Source: Brasenia schreberi
Lineage: Eukaryota > Streptophyta > Magnoliopsida > Nymphaeales > Cabombaceae
Direction of reading: 5' to 3'
Assembly (NCBI GenBank): GCA_036023115.1
Contig: JAYKKT010000087.1
Location: forward strand, 12,602,001 to 12,666,000
Length of the DNA stretch: 64,000 nucleotides
Positions 34,002 to 45,665 of this stretch are shown piece by piece (the stretch's first letter is position 1; every line of letters begins with the position of its first letter). The position numbers and the translations under genes were made by a program. Under the pieces are notes generated by a model. The model saw only the letters and a list, made by a program, of their open reading frames with translations, searched no databases and was not told the origin of the DNA.

Positions 34002-36156
34002 ATGGGTGAAACCGATAAAAATGGAAGACATGTAGTCTTTGTCACAGTTGGCACTACCTGTTTTGATGCCTTGGTCAAAGCTGTTGACTCTGAAGAAGTT
34101 AGGGCAGTATTGGTAGAAAAAGGCTATACGGATCTTCTTATTCAGCTTGGTCGTGGATCATGTAAACCTTCTAAGGTATTCGATTTTACCTTCCATAGCA
34201 TGACTTGTTGCTAAAGTTCCAGTTGTATTTGTATTCTCATTCTGTTTGATATGGTTATTGAACATGGTAGGAAGGGCTTGTTACTGGTTGTAAATGATCA
34301 TATGTTAGAACTTTTCAGATCATTTCACTTAATGGATTATGATATGTCATTAAACTTAAGTCTTTGTCTATTTACATGTGAGCACAGTAATTATCCCTTC
34401 AAATTAGATGTGGAAAACTTGTTTGTGCATTGAGAAATGTATGTAGCTTCTCTTGTCTGTCTTTCAGGCTTGAAATGTGAACACTTATACAAGGGCTCAG
34501 ATACCATGGGAGTGGTAAACATTCAATAAATTCTGACGAAGTCAATAGGTTGATTTATTACTCCTTAATATACAAGAAGAAAAAAATTATAAATTTGTCT
34601 ATCTGGTGCATGCAATAGAGGAATTGTTTTACTGATTGAATGGTTTATTGCAGACCAATACAACAAGGGATGTTTGATTGAAGGTAGATTCACAACCACA
34701 AATTCTATTTGTTTCATACAGATACGAGACACATGGTTGGACAGAGCTTTTGATCTCATACAAAAGCACACTAATAGCTCACAAGATTAACATCTACCAT
34801 TGAACGTTTAGCTTCCTCGAGCATTGATTTGGTCTTATGCTGCCAAACAGCGTTGAACTTTTAGTGGAGTTATTTCATTATTCAAGTCTGTTGTTTGATA
34901 TATTAAATGTACCCAAGCCATGCATCTTGTAATCTTGGACAAAGATAAGTATTTTTTCATGTTTATTGGTGTGGTTCATTCTCTTGACTGCCGATCAAGT
35001 TCCTCTCATCAGCTGAGTTTATTTTCATGCAGTCTTCAGGAGAAGGCGAGTCTTTGGTGGTTGACTATTTTACTTTTTCACCTACAATTGCAGATCATCT
35101 AAGGTCTGCTTCCCTTGTTATCAGCCATGCAGGTATTAAGATTTCAGCGTTTATCAGATACAGTAGTTATGATTTTTTGTGAAATGGATATCATGATTTT
35201 CCAGTTCATTATTTTCAGTGAATGTAGTGAACTTAGATGGATCAATCAAGGTTTAAAAAGGAAAAACTTGAACATTCCTAAATGAGGGGGGAGTTTATCA
35301 TATGCAATGGTAATGATTTTGCAGAATGGATATCATAATTTCTAGTAGCTTAAATGGCTTTGTTATTGTTTTGAGTCAATTCAGTAAATTTAGATGGAAA
35401 AAAATGATTGAAAAGGAACTTAATCATTCCTAAATTAGAGAGAGAGGACACGGTAGATGCTGTACCAAAAGTACATTAGTATGATGCCACAGTGTCCCAG
35501 AAGTGGTTCTTACAACCAAGTGCTTTGGTAAATTCGTATTTCCAAACAATCCAAATTTACCGTTTTGAGCAATCGAAGACTCCAGTTTGACTAGAGAGTA
35601 AACTCAACTCTTTGTATCTTATCATACGCAAAAATAATATTTGCCTGGAAAAGGCATTCTAATCATGGAATATTTTCGTACTCCCACCTTCCATGGATGA
35701 TGATGTGTTCAGTTTATTCTCATTTCTGCTTCCTTGGCAATCAATGAACGCTATATACTTTTCTTTATAATTTATGAAAGTGCATCTACAAGCTCCTACA
35801 AAATGCTGCTTTTTGTCACATTTAAGATTGACGGTTGAACACTTTTGTTATCTAAACTTTGTTACTAATGATGAGTTTAATTTGAGCGATTGTCTGCAGG
35901 GTCAGGAAGTATCTTCGAGACCTTGCATATGGGCAAGCCTCTGATTGTAGCTGTAAATGAGGACTTGATGGACAATCATCAATGTGAGTTGGCTGAAGAA
36001 CTAGCCGAGGGAAAGCATCTTTTCTGTGCAAGGCCCCAAACACTGCACCAAACTCTTGCTAGCATGGACCTTCATTCTCTAATACCTTATCCAGCATCGG
36101 ATGCTACATCAGTTGCAAAAATCATAACCAGATTTCTTGGTTTTCGGGAAGACTGA
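34002..36156 (+). CDS. ALG13: UDP-GlcNAc transferase subunit ALG13 homolog, three exons, 176 aa
   Basis: ALG13 is the catalytic half of the ALG13/ALG14 enzyme. It adds the second N-acetylglucosamine to dolichol-PP-GlcNAc on the cytosolic face of the ER, an early step of N-glycan precursor assembly. Exons are 34002-34175 (58 codons), 35033-35132 and 35900-36156, all with canonical splice sites and continuous frame. The total of 176 aa equals the usual plant length. The N-terminus has VVFVTVGTTCFDALVKAV and LLIQLGRG, the middle VVDYFTFSPTIADHL and SLVISHAGSGSIFETL (the nucleotide-sugar binding region typical of GT1/MurG-like enzymes). The C-terminal part has KPLIVAVNEDLMDNHQCELA and FCARPQTL. 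No defects are seen. It sits between two remnants of the polyubiquitin array. Confidence 0.95.
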
Positions 36157-37114
36157 TGAACTGCAACCTGAATTCCCTGACCAACGTTATATACTCATTT
36201 GATCATCATCTTCTCCCGTCTCATCGCCTTTGATTAGTATTGTAAACCATGGAATTTAGGAACTGGTGTCTTCTACTAAGCGACACAACTTGAGGCAACA
36301 CAATGGTCGACTCAATTGTTTATCCAGAGTCATAATCCAGTTTTCAAGGACCTTTGATCTTTGGAGGTGGATGATACTGTAATTTTACCACTTTCATATA
36401 CATGTTCATTTCAATGAGCGTTTCTTGATGTCATGCCCCTTTTGTCTGTTATTCCTTTTTGCCTTTAAATTTGATTTACTTATGTTTTGTTCCCTAATAT
36501 ATGGAGAAGTGTGAAAAATCAGTCTCTCTCTAGCTATGTATGTATGTGCGTGCGTCTGTGTAGGCATATGTGCATATGCACAAACACATTTTAGTGTGCT
36601 CTCCTTCCTAATAGCAATACCTCGAGTAAGCCATATGTTTTTCTCCACAATATGCTATCTGAAGACTATCATAGTATTCGATACATAGTAATCTGTAACT
36701 GCTTGAGTTTGAAGTTTTGAATATTCCTTAACATGTCCATTTTAGTTGTGCAATTTTTGTTCGATATTTTGCAGTCTCGACCTACTAATAGCCTTTTCCA
36801 TAACAGATTGGAGAAGTTATATGTCGTTTTTGAGACGCAGCCGCAGCTTTGGCACTACACAAACCTGAGGCGAGGATCCAACTAGTCCAGATTCAATAGG
36901 CACTCGCAACAATCAAACCCTGACTGATCGTATTGAAGCCAACCCCGTCAACAACTAGGTTCTCCCCTTGGAACCATCAATGGCCTTGATTTGCAGAACT
37001 ATTAGCCGCAAATGAATCTGGTTTGATCCTACACATCAAAACAGGTGCAGTTCGTAGCATTACATTAGAGATAAATTTAGATTGAATTCAGTTTTTTTCT
37101 AATTAAGAAACAAC
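36157..37114. other. ALG13 3' flank, no gene seen
   Basis: Contains the ALG13 3' UTR. The stretch at about 36780-37060 has a degraded coding look (for example SYMSFLRRSRSFG) that I cannot assign. Confidence 0.5.
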
Positions 37115-38150
37115 GATTCTGAGCAATCCAACATAAAAGAAAAGCTCTAATGGTAAGTCCACGAATCCTTAACTGTCCCATCCAGTATATGGATGCCCTT
37201 ATAGAGGTGGTAAATCTGGTTGACGGCTTGGATATGGGTTGGATCATTTCGATTTCATGTCAAAAGCAGGTCGATTCAGTCCTGATGCATTCTTTTCTCG
37301 ACTCTTGTTTCAAGACCTGGATCCCATGTCATTGGGTCCTCCTAACACGACTTTTGTTGGGTTGCTTGAGATCGACTATGACCTGGTCAGGGTGCCTAGG
37401 TTTCGATCATTTGGGTCGGGCTTGGGTTACCTGAAGTTGCCACCCCTACTCCCGTAGACGTTCTTTTAAAGAAGAAAAGATAAACCTTAAAGGCGAAGCA
37501 ATTACTCACGAAGATACTATAGTTTCAATGTCATCTCGTTATACGACTTTAATTTTAATGTCAAATCACTTGGAATAACTATGTAATTGAGAGCTGAAGC
37601 AGACCTAGGAGGATCACCTTCTTGGTTTGGTCTACTTTTAATTATATTATTTTATACTTTTTCTTTTTTTGTTTAGAATATGACTTGGTAAAGGTCATAG
37701 CCTGTGTGTGCAAAATGCTTTTCAAAATTGTTAACAAAGTGAGTCCTTTCATATCTAATATGGCATAGGTCCAATGTTCCATTTTTTTTTATAAAAGTGC
37801 TATATTATGGTAGCTTGAACTTAGGCTCAAAATACCTTCTATGGTAAAATTTGAAGCGAGATAATTATTTTACCTTCTGACAGCAAAGAATCGGCAAAAC
37901 ACTCAAAGAACAAACCAGATGCCTTTAATGATCCATAATCAAAGAAGGTGTCGATAAAATGGTGTGGGAGTTTTCACGCTTTCAGCAAGAGTTTGATAGT
38001 TTAGTTTGCTAAGTCGACGTTTTGAGCCGAATTTACATCGAGTAAAATAGCGCTTAAATAAAACAAAAGATAATTAAGTATGTGAAAGACCGAGCGGTGC
38101 CTTTCTAAGTCTGTTGGAGTGCTGCTCAAAGTTTGTGGTTCAGGACTATT
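37115..38150 (+). repeat. Duplicated polyubiquitin upstream region, copy B
   Basis: About 820 bp (37115-37935) matches 41285-42075, which lies just upstream of polyubiquitin copy C. Examples are CAATCCAACA, TTGGTTGACGGCTTGG or close variants, GTCAAAAGCAGG, ACGTTCTTTT, CAATGTCATCTCGTTAT, TGTAATTGAGAGC and GTGAGTCCTTTCAT. Similarity resumes after the SINEs present only in copy C (GATCCATAATCAAAG against TAATCCATAATTAAT; CTTAAATAA; GTGTGAAAGCCC-like). An embedded roughly 255-bp segment (37196-37451) has hAT-like ends (TAGAGGTGGTAAATCTGG and TTGCCACCCCTA). Confidence 0.75.
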
Positions 38151-38169
38151 GTCAAAGTTCTAGAACCCA

Positions 38170-40228
38170 AAAGAAAAAAGTTGGGTAAAAAAAGAAAAAG
38201 TTTGTAAATTAATTAAGTCCATGTATGGCTAAAGCAAGTCCCAAAGCAATGGCAACAAAAATTTGATCAAGTTGTTCTTGCAAATGGATATAAAATAAAT
38301 GAATTTGAAAAGTGTGTGTATAGTAAATTTCATAATGAAAAAGTGTCATGAATTGTTTATATGTGGATGACATACTAATTTTTGGTACTAATTTGAGTAA
38401 AGGTAGAAAAGTACTAAGAGATTTTGTCTAGTTATTTTGACATGAAGGATATTGGGAGTAATAGATGTGATCCGAGAAATCAAGATAACTAGAGATGGTA
38501 ATAACAGGATTATCTTAATCTCATTACATAAGAAAAGTTGTTAAAGAAATTTGATCACTTTGACTGCCGTCATCCCATTGCTACACCATTAGATTCAAGC
38601 ATTAAATTAGTACCAAATAGTGGTTATCGAAGTTTCTGCACAACATGATTACATAAAATAATTGGATACTTGATGTATATTTATGATGTGTACACAACTA
38701 GATATTGCATATGCTATTGGAAGACAAGTGAGGTATACAAACAATCCAAGTAAGGACCAGCGGCATGTTGTCCGAAGAGTATTGAAATACTTAAAGGGAA
38801 CAATCAATTATAGTTTCACCTATAATGGTAATTCTTCACTTTGAAAGGATACTCGAATGCCAGCTTGGGTAAGTTATATAGAAGACCATGCTTTAACAAG
38901 CATTGGTCTTCACTCTTGGTGGGGTGTTGTTTCTTAGGGATCTAAGAAACAAACATTATCAACTCCATTATTACTTTCAGAGTTTTGTTGTTTTTAGTCA
39001 TGGTCAAGCAAGGAAGATAAGTGGCTTACAAACTTGCTTCATAAAGATCCTCCAATATTGCCAAAACCAATGGTACTAATAATATTACATTGTGATGGTC
39101 AATCAACACTTTCAATGGCATATACCAAGTGTATAATGGAAAGTCTAGACACATTGGACTAAGACATAGTTATGTGAAAGATTTGATTACAAATGAATAA
39201 TTATCTATGTTATTTATATAAGATCATAACAAAATCTTGCAAATGCTTTGACGAAAGGATTGACAAGGGATTTGGTGTGGAAAACATCAATAGGGATAAA
39301 CACAAGCGCATATCTTAAAAGATCACCAATGTATGGATATCGACTCACACTTAAGTAACATCAAGTTTTGAGTTCAATGAGTAAAAGTACATCATTAGAG
39401 CTGTTGGTTGTATTTTCAAAATACTAAAATATATATTTTGTAAAGGTTATGTGTGCAGTTATGTTGTGGCATTAATAGATATTTTCTTAAGTGATAATTG
39501 TGCTTATTAGTAAGTACATGTAGTGGTTGTAACTCTTGAGTCTTTTTCAGTAATGTTGTGGCATTAAGAGTCACTTTCTTAAGTGATAATTATGGCCATT
39601 AACAGCACATGTAGTGGTTGTAATTCTTGAGAAATTTTTAATCGTATTTTGGCATAAAGACTCACTTAGTGATAATGTGTTTATTAGTAGCATATAAAAT
39701 TAATGTAACTCTTGAGCATTTAGCATCTATGTTATGGTATTAAGAGTCTCCTTCTTGAGTAACAATTATGCTCATTAGTAGTATATCATGTGTTACATCT
39801 TCACCATGTCTATATATAGTGTTATTATAAAGAAGATTCATTCAATTTTTCTCTAATTGTGTGAGTTCTTTCCTACTTAGTTTCAAAGAGAGCTAGTAAG
39901 TATAATTGTAGTACTAATTGAGTTTGTAATATCGTCATATTTGCTTTACTAGTTTGTCTATGATTCGATTGCATTTGTGTAAGATGAACCGAAGGACTTC
40001 GTTGTATCCCAAAGGTGTTTGTTGAGGTTCATTGCATTCGGTTATTTGATATCGGTGAAGACAAATAAACCTAAAAGTTATTGTTTATCACACCTTAAAG
40101 AATAAAGTGATCCTAACCTCTTTTCAAGACGTTAAATTTGATCTCTCAAGTGTCAACTAGTGAAAATCGTGCTATCTAGAAGAGGTCAACTCTAACAAAA
40201 TCTCTAGCGAGAAAGTAGAGAGCTCATG
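38170..40228 (+). mobile_element. Copia retrotransposon 3' half (RT end, RNase H, 3' LTR)
   Basis: Starts in reverse transcriptase at about VCKLIKSMYGLKQ and shows YVDDILIFG near 38360 in a shifted frame. RNase H/integrated tail motifs follow near 38740-39280 (QRHVVRRVLKYLKGTINYSF, SKKQTLSTPL, KSRHIGLRHSYVKDLI-like, ALTKGLTRDLVWKT-like). A probable 3' LTR begins TGTTGG at about 39402, contains degenerate tandem repeats and a TATATATAG box near 39810, and runs to about 40228. The element abuts the last codons of a ubiquitin unit. Gag, protease, integrase and the 5' LTR are absent. Confidence 0.75.
39470..39815. repeat. Degenerate 82-89 bp tandem repeats in Copia LTR
   Basis: Four units start near 39473, 39555, 39644 and 39731. 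Each carries a GTTGTGGCATTAA-like start, a CTTAAGTGATAAT-like centre and a GTAACTCTTGAG-like end. Confidence 0.75.
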
Positions 40229-40229
40229 T

Positions 40230-40304
40230 ACCCTGGCAGACTACGACATCCAAAAGGAGTCCACCCTGCGCCTCGTTCTGCTTCTTTGAGGTGGCAACAA
40301 CTAG
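40230..40304 (+). pseudogene. Ubiquitin C-terminal coding fragment (copy B)
   Basis: Reads TLADYDIQKESTLRLVLLL, then TGA, then GG and NN-stop. This is the end of a ubiquitin unit (family [22 protein letters not shown]) followed by a short tail and TAG, as in the last repeat of polyubiquitin genes. Differences are N60D, H68R and R72L, and R74 has become a stop. The sequence before it is Copia LTR, so the rest of the gene was lost or displaced. With the promoter duplicate at 37115-38150 it marks a second polyubiquitin copy. The 3' flank to about 40450 would be its 3' UTR. Confidence 0.8.
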
Positions 40305-40489
40305 ACCCCCGCATTACTTTATTGGAACATCCCTAGTGCTGGGTGGTTGTGCTTTCAAGTGCCACTTGGTGTGGGTTTGTATGGGGTATTGGAGTCGTCG
40401 CCTTCTGCACCTTCGGTTCCTTTCTTCTTGCAGTCTCTTTTTTTTAGCTTTGAAGTGAAGCTTTTTTGTTGGTTAAAATAATAAACTGT

Positions 40490-40600
40490 GCACTGAAAGG
40501 GTTAGCTCAACGACAGGGCACTCTAGTTCCGTGTTTGCTGGTGGGGAATTCGAGCATGTATCGCTGTTTGTGTTAGGCTTCGACATTTTATAAAGAATAA
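40490..40600 (+). mobile_element. tRNA-derived SINE, copy 5
   Basis: GGGTTAGCTCAACGACAGGG (box A), GCACTCTAG, TTGCTGGTGGGGAATTCGAG (box B, damaged), GCATGTATCG, GTGTTAGGCTTCGAC and an A-rich end. Confidence 0.75.
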
Positions 40601-40699
40601 TACAAACTGTTTTATTTTTTTCGTTTTTGGTTATACATATAATAAAAAAGAAATGCTTCCACTAGGAGTGGAGTTTTTTGCTCGTAAACATGCAGGCTA

Positions 40700-40815
40700 C
40701 CAAATAAGTAGGTAGGAGCACTCAGAACCGTAGTTGCTGATAGTGGAGAGTTCCACTCTCAAAAGATGCATGTGTGGATCTGTGTAAGGCTTCATCTTTC
40801 TCTTGTACAATAACA
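40700..40815 (+). mobile_element. tRNA-derived SINE, copy 6
   Basis: Diverged copy. It reads GTAGGAGCACTCAGAACCG, then TTGCTGATAGTGGAGAGTTC and CACTCTC (box B), then GATGCATGTGTGGATCTGTG, TAAGGCTTC and TCTTGTACAATAAC. Box A is poorly preserved. Confidence 0.6.
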
Positions 40816-40869
40816 AGTAAGTTTTTTTCTTATACATAGATTGTTTGTTTCCTTATTATGTGCAATATT

Positions 40870-41175
40870 GGTTGTTAACTCATCATAAGCTAGATCATTT
40901 TTTATTGTTTTTTAATATTTTTGTAGTCTTCATCTTTCTCTTTTAATATTTTTATAATCGAATCTTTCATACTTTTTTATTGGAGTTTTTATTTGTCGTC
41001 TTTTTAAATGTTTAAACCATCTTAAATGATTTTTCTTCCTTTTATCCTCTATTGGTGTCACTCCAAATTTATTTCTAATATCCTCATTATATATATGATC
41101 TTTGTGTCATCACTCATCTATCTCAATATTTTCATTTCTACATACATCTTTTTGTACATGTCGATGATTATTTCT
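40870..41175 (-). mobile_element. RTE LINE 3' region, antisense fragment
   Basis: Reverse complement of the region just upstream of the LINE tail. Shared words with 50290-50600 include TTTGTAGTCTTC, TTTAAACCATCTTAAATGAT and GATGATTATTTCTCT-like. Both ends are truncated and no TTG tail is present. Confidence 0.7.
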
Positions 41176-41284
41176 CTTATAAAAAAAGTAGATAAGATTT
41201 CTGGTTTGATTATATACCCATGCTGCGTATTTAGTCCCTCTCAAGAATGCTTTGGGGCACACCGCACATATATAAGACCAACGG

Positions 41285-42075
41285 TTCCAAACAATCCAAC
41301 ACAGAAAGACTCTACATGAAGGCCCCTCCAGTATGTATAGAGGCGGCAAATTTGGTTGACGGCTTGGGTATATGTGGGTTGGGTAATTTCCTTTACATGT
41401 CAAAAGCAGGTTGGTTCAGTCTTAATGCACCCTTTTCTCCACTCTTGGTTCACCTCATCGGGTCAAGCTTGGGTGCTCCTAACCCGAATTTTGTTGGATT
41501 GTTTGAGATTGACTATGACTTGGTCGGGCTTGTGTTGCCTGAAATCGCACTCCCTGCTCTCACAAAACGTTCTTTTCAAGAAGTAAAGATGACCTCAAAG
41601 GGGAAGCAACTGAGAGATATCGTTAAGTAAAAGATAGACCTGATCAACAATAGAGAGAGTATATAGAAACTTCAAGAAGCAATTTGATCGACTTCATTAA
41701 GAATACTACAAAGATATAAGAGAGTATCAATGTCATCTCGTTATGGGACTTTAATTCTAATGTCAATCATTTGCTAAAACCATGTAATTGAGAGCGGAAA
41801 CAGCTCTAAGAGGATCACCCTCTTGATTTCGTCAACTTTCACTTATACTATTGTTTTTTTTTTAGAATATGACTTAGTAAAAGTCATATTCTTTGGGTGC
41901 AATACTTATTTCAAAATTGTCAACAAAGTGAGTCCTTTCATGTCTAATATGGTAAAAGGTGTAATATTCCATAACTTTTTTACCTCAGTGCTATTTGATG
42001 CCTTAGTCTCAAAATGCCATCTATGTTATTATTTTACCCTCTGACACCAAAAAATGGAAAAAACACTCAAAGGAT
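41285..42075 (+). repeat. Duplicated polyubiquitin upstream region, copy C
   Basis: Partner of 37115-37935. It lies about 500 bp upstream of the TATA box of polyubiquitin copy C. It includes the hAT-like segment near 41328-41575 (TAGAGGCGGCAAATTTGG at the left end). Confidence 0.75.
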
Positions 42076-42095
42076 GAATCAAATACGTTTGGTAA

Positions 42096-42205
42096 TTTGC
42101 CGTTGCAGAGCACTGTAGCGACGTTGGTGCTGGTGGGGAGTTTGACTCTCAGATGCATGTGAGGGTATATGTTTTAGGCTTCGGCTTTCACGAGAAACAA
42201 AAAAG
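42096..42205 (+). mobile_element. tRNA-derived SINE, copy 7
   Basis: GCAGAGCACTGTAGCGACGT, then TGCTGGTGGGGAGTTTGACT (box B), GATGCATGTGAGGG, TTTTAGGCTTCGGCTTTC and an A-rich end (AAACAAAAAAG). GGTAAT occurs at 42091-42096 and 42214-42219, consistent with a short target duplication. It is absent from the equivalent place in copy B of the duplicated region. Confidence 0.75.
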
Positions 42206-42221
42206 ATACCTCCGGTAATCT

Positions 42222-42362
42222 GCACCCACAATATTAGCTAGCTCAACCGGTGCCGCTGCTGTTGGTGGAGAGTTCGACTCCTCTCAGCGGTTGCTATTGA
42301 TGGGGAGTTCGATGCATGTGGAGGTGTGTGTTAGTCTTCTGGCCTCCACTTGTAGAAAGAAC
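42222..42362 (+). mobile_element. tRNA-derived SINE, copy 8, with internal duplication
   Basis: TTAGCTAGCTCAACCGG (box A), GTTGGTGGAGAGTTCGACTC (box B), then a second GATGGGGAGTTCGATGCATG. It ends GTGTGTTAGTCTTCTGGCCT and CTTGTAGAAAG. GGTAAT follows at 42367-42372. The two box-B-like segments suggest a small internal duplication. Confidence 0.7.
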
Positions 42363-42570
42363 CTTCGGTAATCCATAATTAATTTTCACATTGTGAAATG
42401 AATTTTAAAGGTGAATAAGCGTTGCTCTTAAATAAGTTAAAAAATAATAATTCTGCGTGTGTGAAAGCCCAAACTTTCCTATATTTGTCGCAACTGTAAG
42501 CCCATGCCCACGTGTATCATTGGCAGCCGTCGATGTTTCCATGTAGCTCTCGCGAACGAGGCCCTTCCGC

Positions 42571-42577
42571 TATAAAT
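42571..42577 (+). promoter_or_regulatory. TATA box of polyubiquitin copy C
   Basis: TATAAATA-type box about 85 bp before the leader-intron donor (42659), with a CT-rich leader following. This is the usual architecture of plant polyubiquitin promoters. Confidence 0.7.
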
Positions 42578-42599
42578 ATATTACAATCTTCGCCCCTAA

Positions 42600-44322
<1,723 letters not shown>

Positions 44323-45665
44323 TGCTCCTTTGTAAATTCGGTAATATTCCCGCTAACAAATAAGTGGGGTAGGTTTCCTTTCCTGTTTTCTGTCATTATT
44401 ATTTTGGTCATACAGAATGCTGCGTATGTAGCCCGTCTAAAAAATGCGGTGCACGTAGCTAAAATCCCTAGAGGGCAAGGCAGATCGAACCGTTTCAACC
44501 TTCTTAGCCGGTCGCCAGATTCAGCATGCAGCGTTTGCCGTGGGTTTGCACGTTGTGGAACGTTGTGAAGGTAGTGTGGATATTCGATGGAAGTTGTCTA
44601 GAACTTTCGGTTTGGCCTGTGCAATGCAGTGCAGATATTTAGTCATTTGCCAGAAAGGTACTTTGGGGACGCACGATATTTCAAACGCGGCAAGCTTTTG
44701 CAGTAAGAGCGCCGTCCAATTATTCAGACCCCAACTTGAAGAACCATGGGAAAACATGAGTCTTGCGAAATACATTGTGGAATGCGTCTCACAATTTTCA
44801 AGCAGTAGTCATAGAAACCTTTGACCTTTTTCAGTCTCACGGTGTGCTAATCCGTAGAAACGATGGGATTTGACCTCGTTTAGCACAGTAGGAGGAGAAC
44901 CAGGGGATACGAACGTACATACGTCAAAAGCCTCCGGGATCAAGTTTTGAGTTCAATAATACCTCTCTCTTGCAAGGCAATAAGCTTTCCTCTTTACAAT
45001 AGCTCATTAGACCAGTATGCAGCAAGGTCACCAATTCCAGCCAGTACGAGTGAAGAGAGACGAGCATATCGTAAACTGAAAAGGTTAACGCGCCTTCTTT
45101 GTACACTTTGGACTAACGCAACATAAGTGGAAATCAAACTGTTTCTCTTTATATCTTTTGTTTCACCGATAGTCCAACCCACCAAAACTCACCGGAAAAA
45201 ATATCACCCGGCAAAATGGTCAGAAATTACAGTATCAGTTCATAGCCAACGCCAGCAACGAAATGAACAGAAAGAATCAGAAAAATAGAAGGCCTATAAG
45301 ATTACAAGATCCTAGCAGAAACACAATTTCTACAAAAACTGGAAGGTTATAGGTGATAAGAACACTATCCAGGCAGTCAGCTGGATTGAGCAAAAACACC
45401 AACAGGATTCTTGCCAGCTACCAGTTAATCCTCATCACCGCCGTAATTAGCACAACCACCACCATCCTCTAAGCATCATCAGTGGTATAGCAATACCTTT
45501 ACACCAGGATAGACTTAAGAGTTCGTCCTTTCGTGAACTACGGGAGAAATATGGCTTCCTAGTTGATACTTTGCAGTAGTCATCGATGAACCAAACCAGG
45601 CAATTTCCAGTAAGCTTTTCAGTATACTTGGAGAAAATCAGAAATTCAAAGGTGGCACTCAGTGG
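44323..45665. other. Region between polyubiquitin remnant and exportin-1
   Basis: Similarity to ubiquitin ends at K27 of the fourth repeat and no further unit follows. The right-hand part should be the exportin-1 3' UTR (minus strand). The open frames at 44308-44824 resemble nothing I know. Confidence 0.5.
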
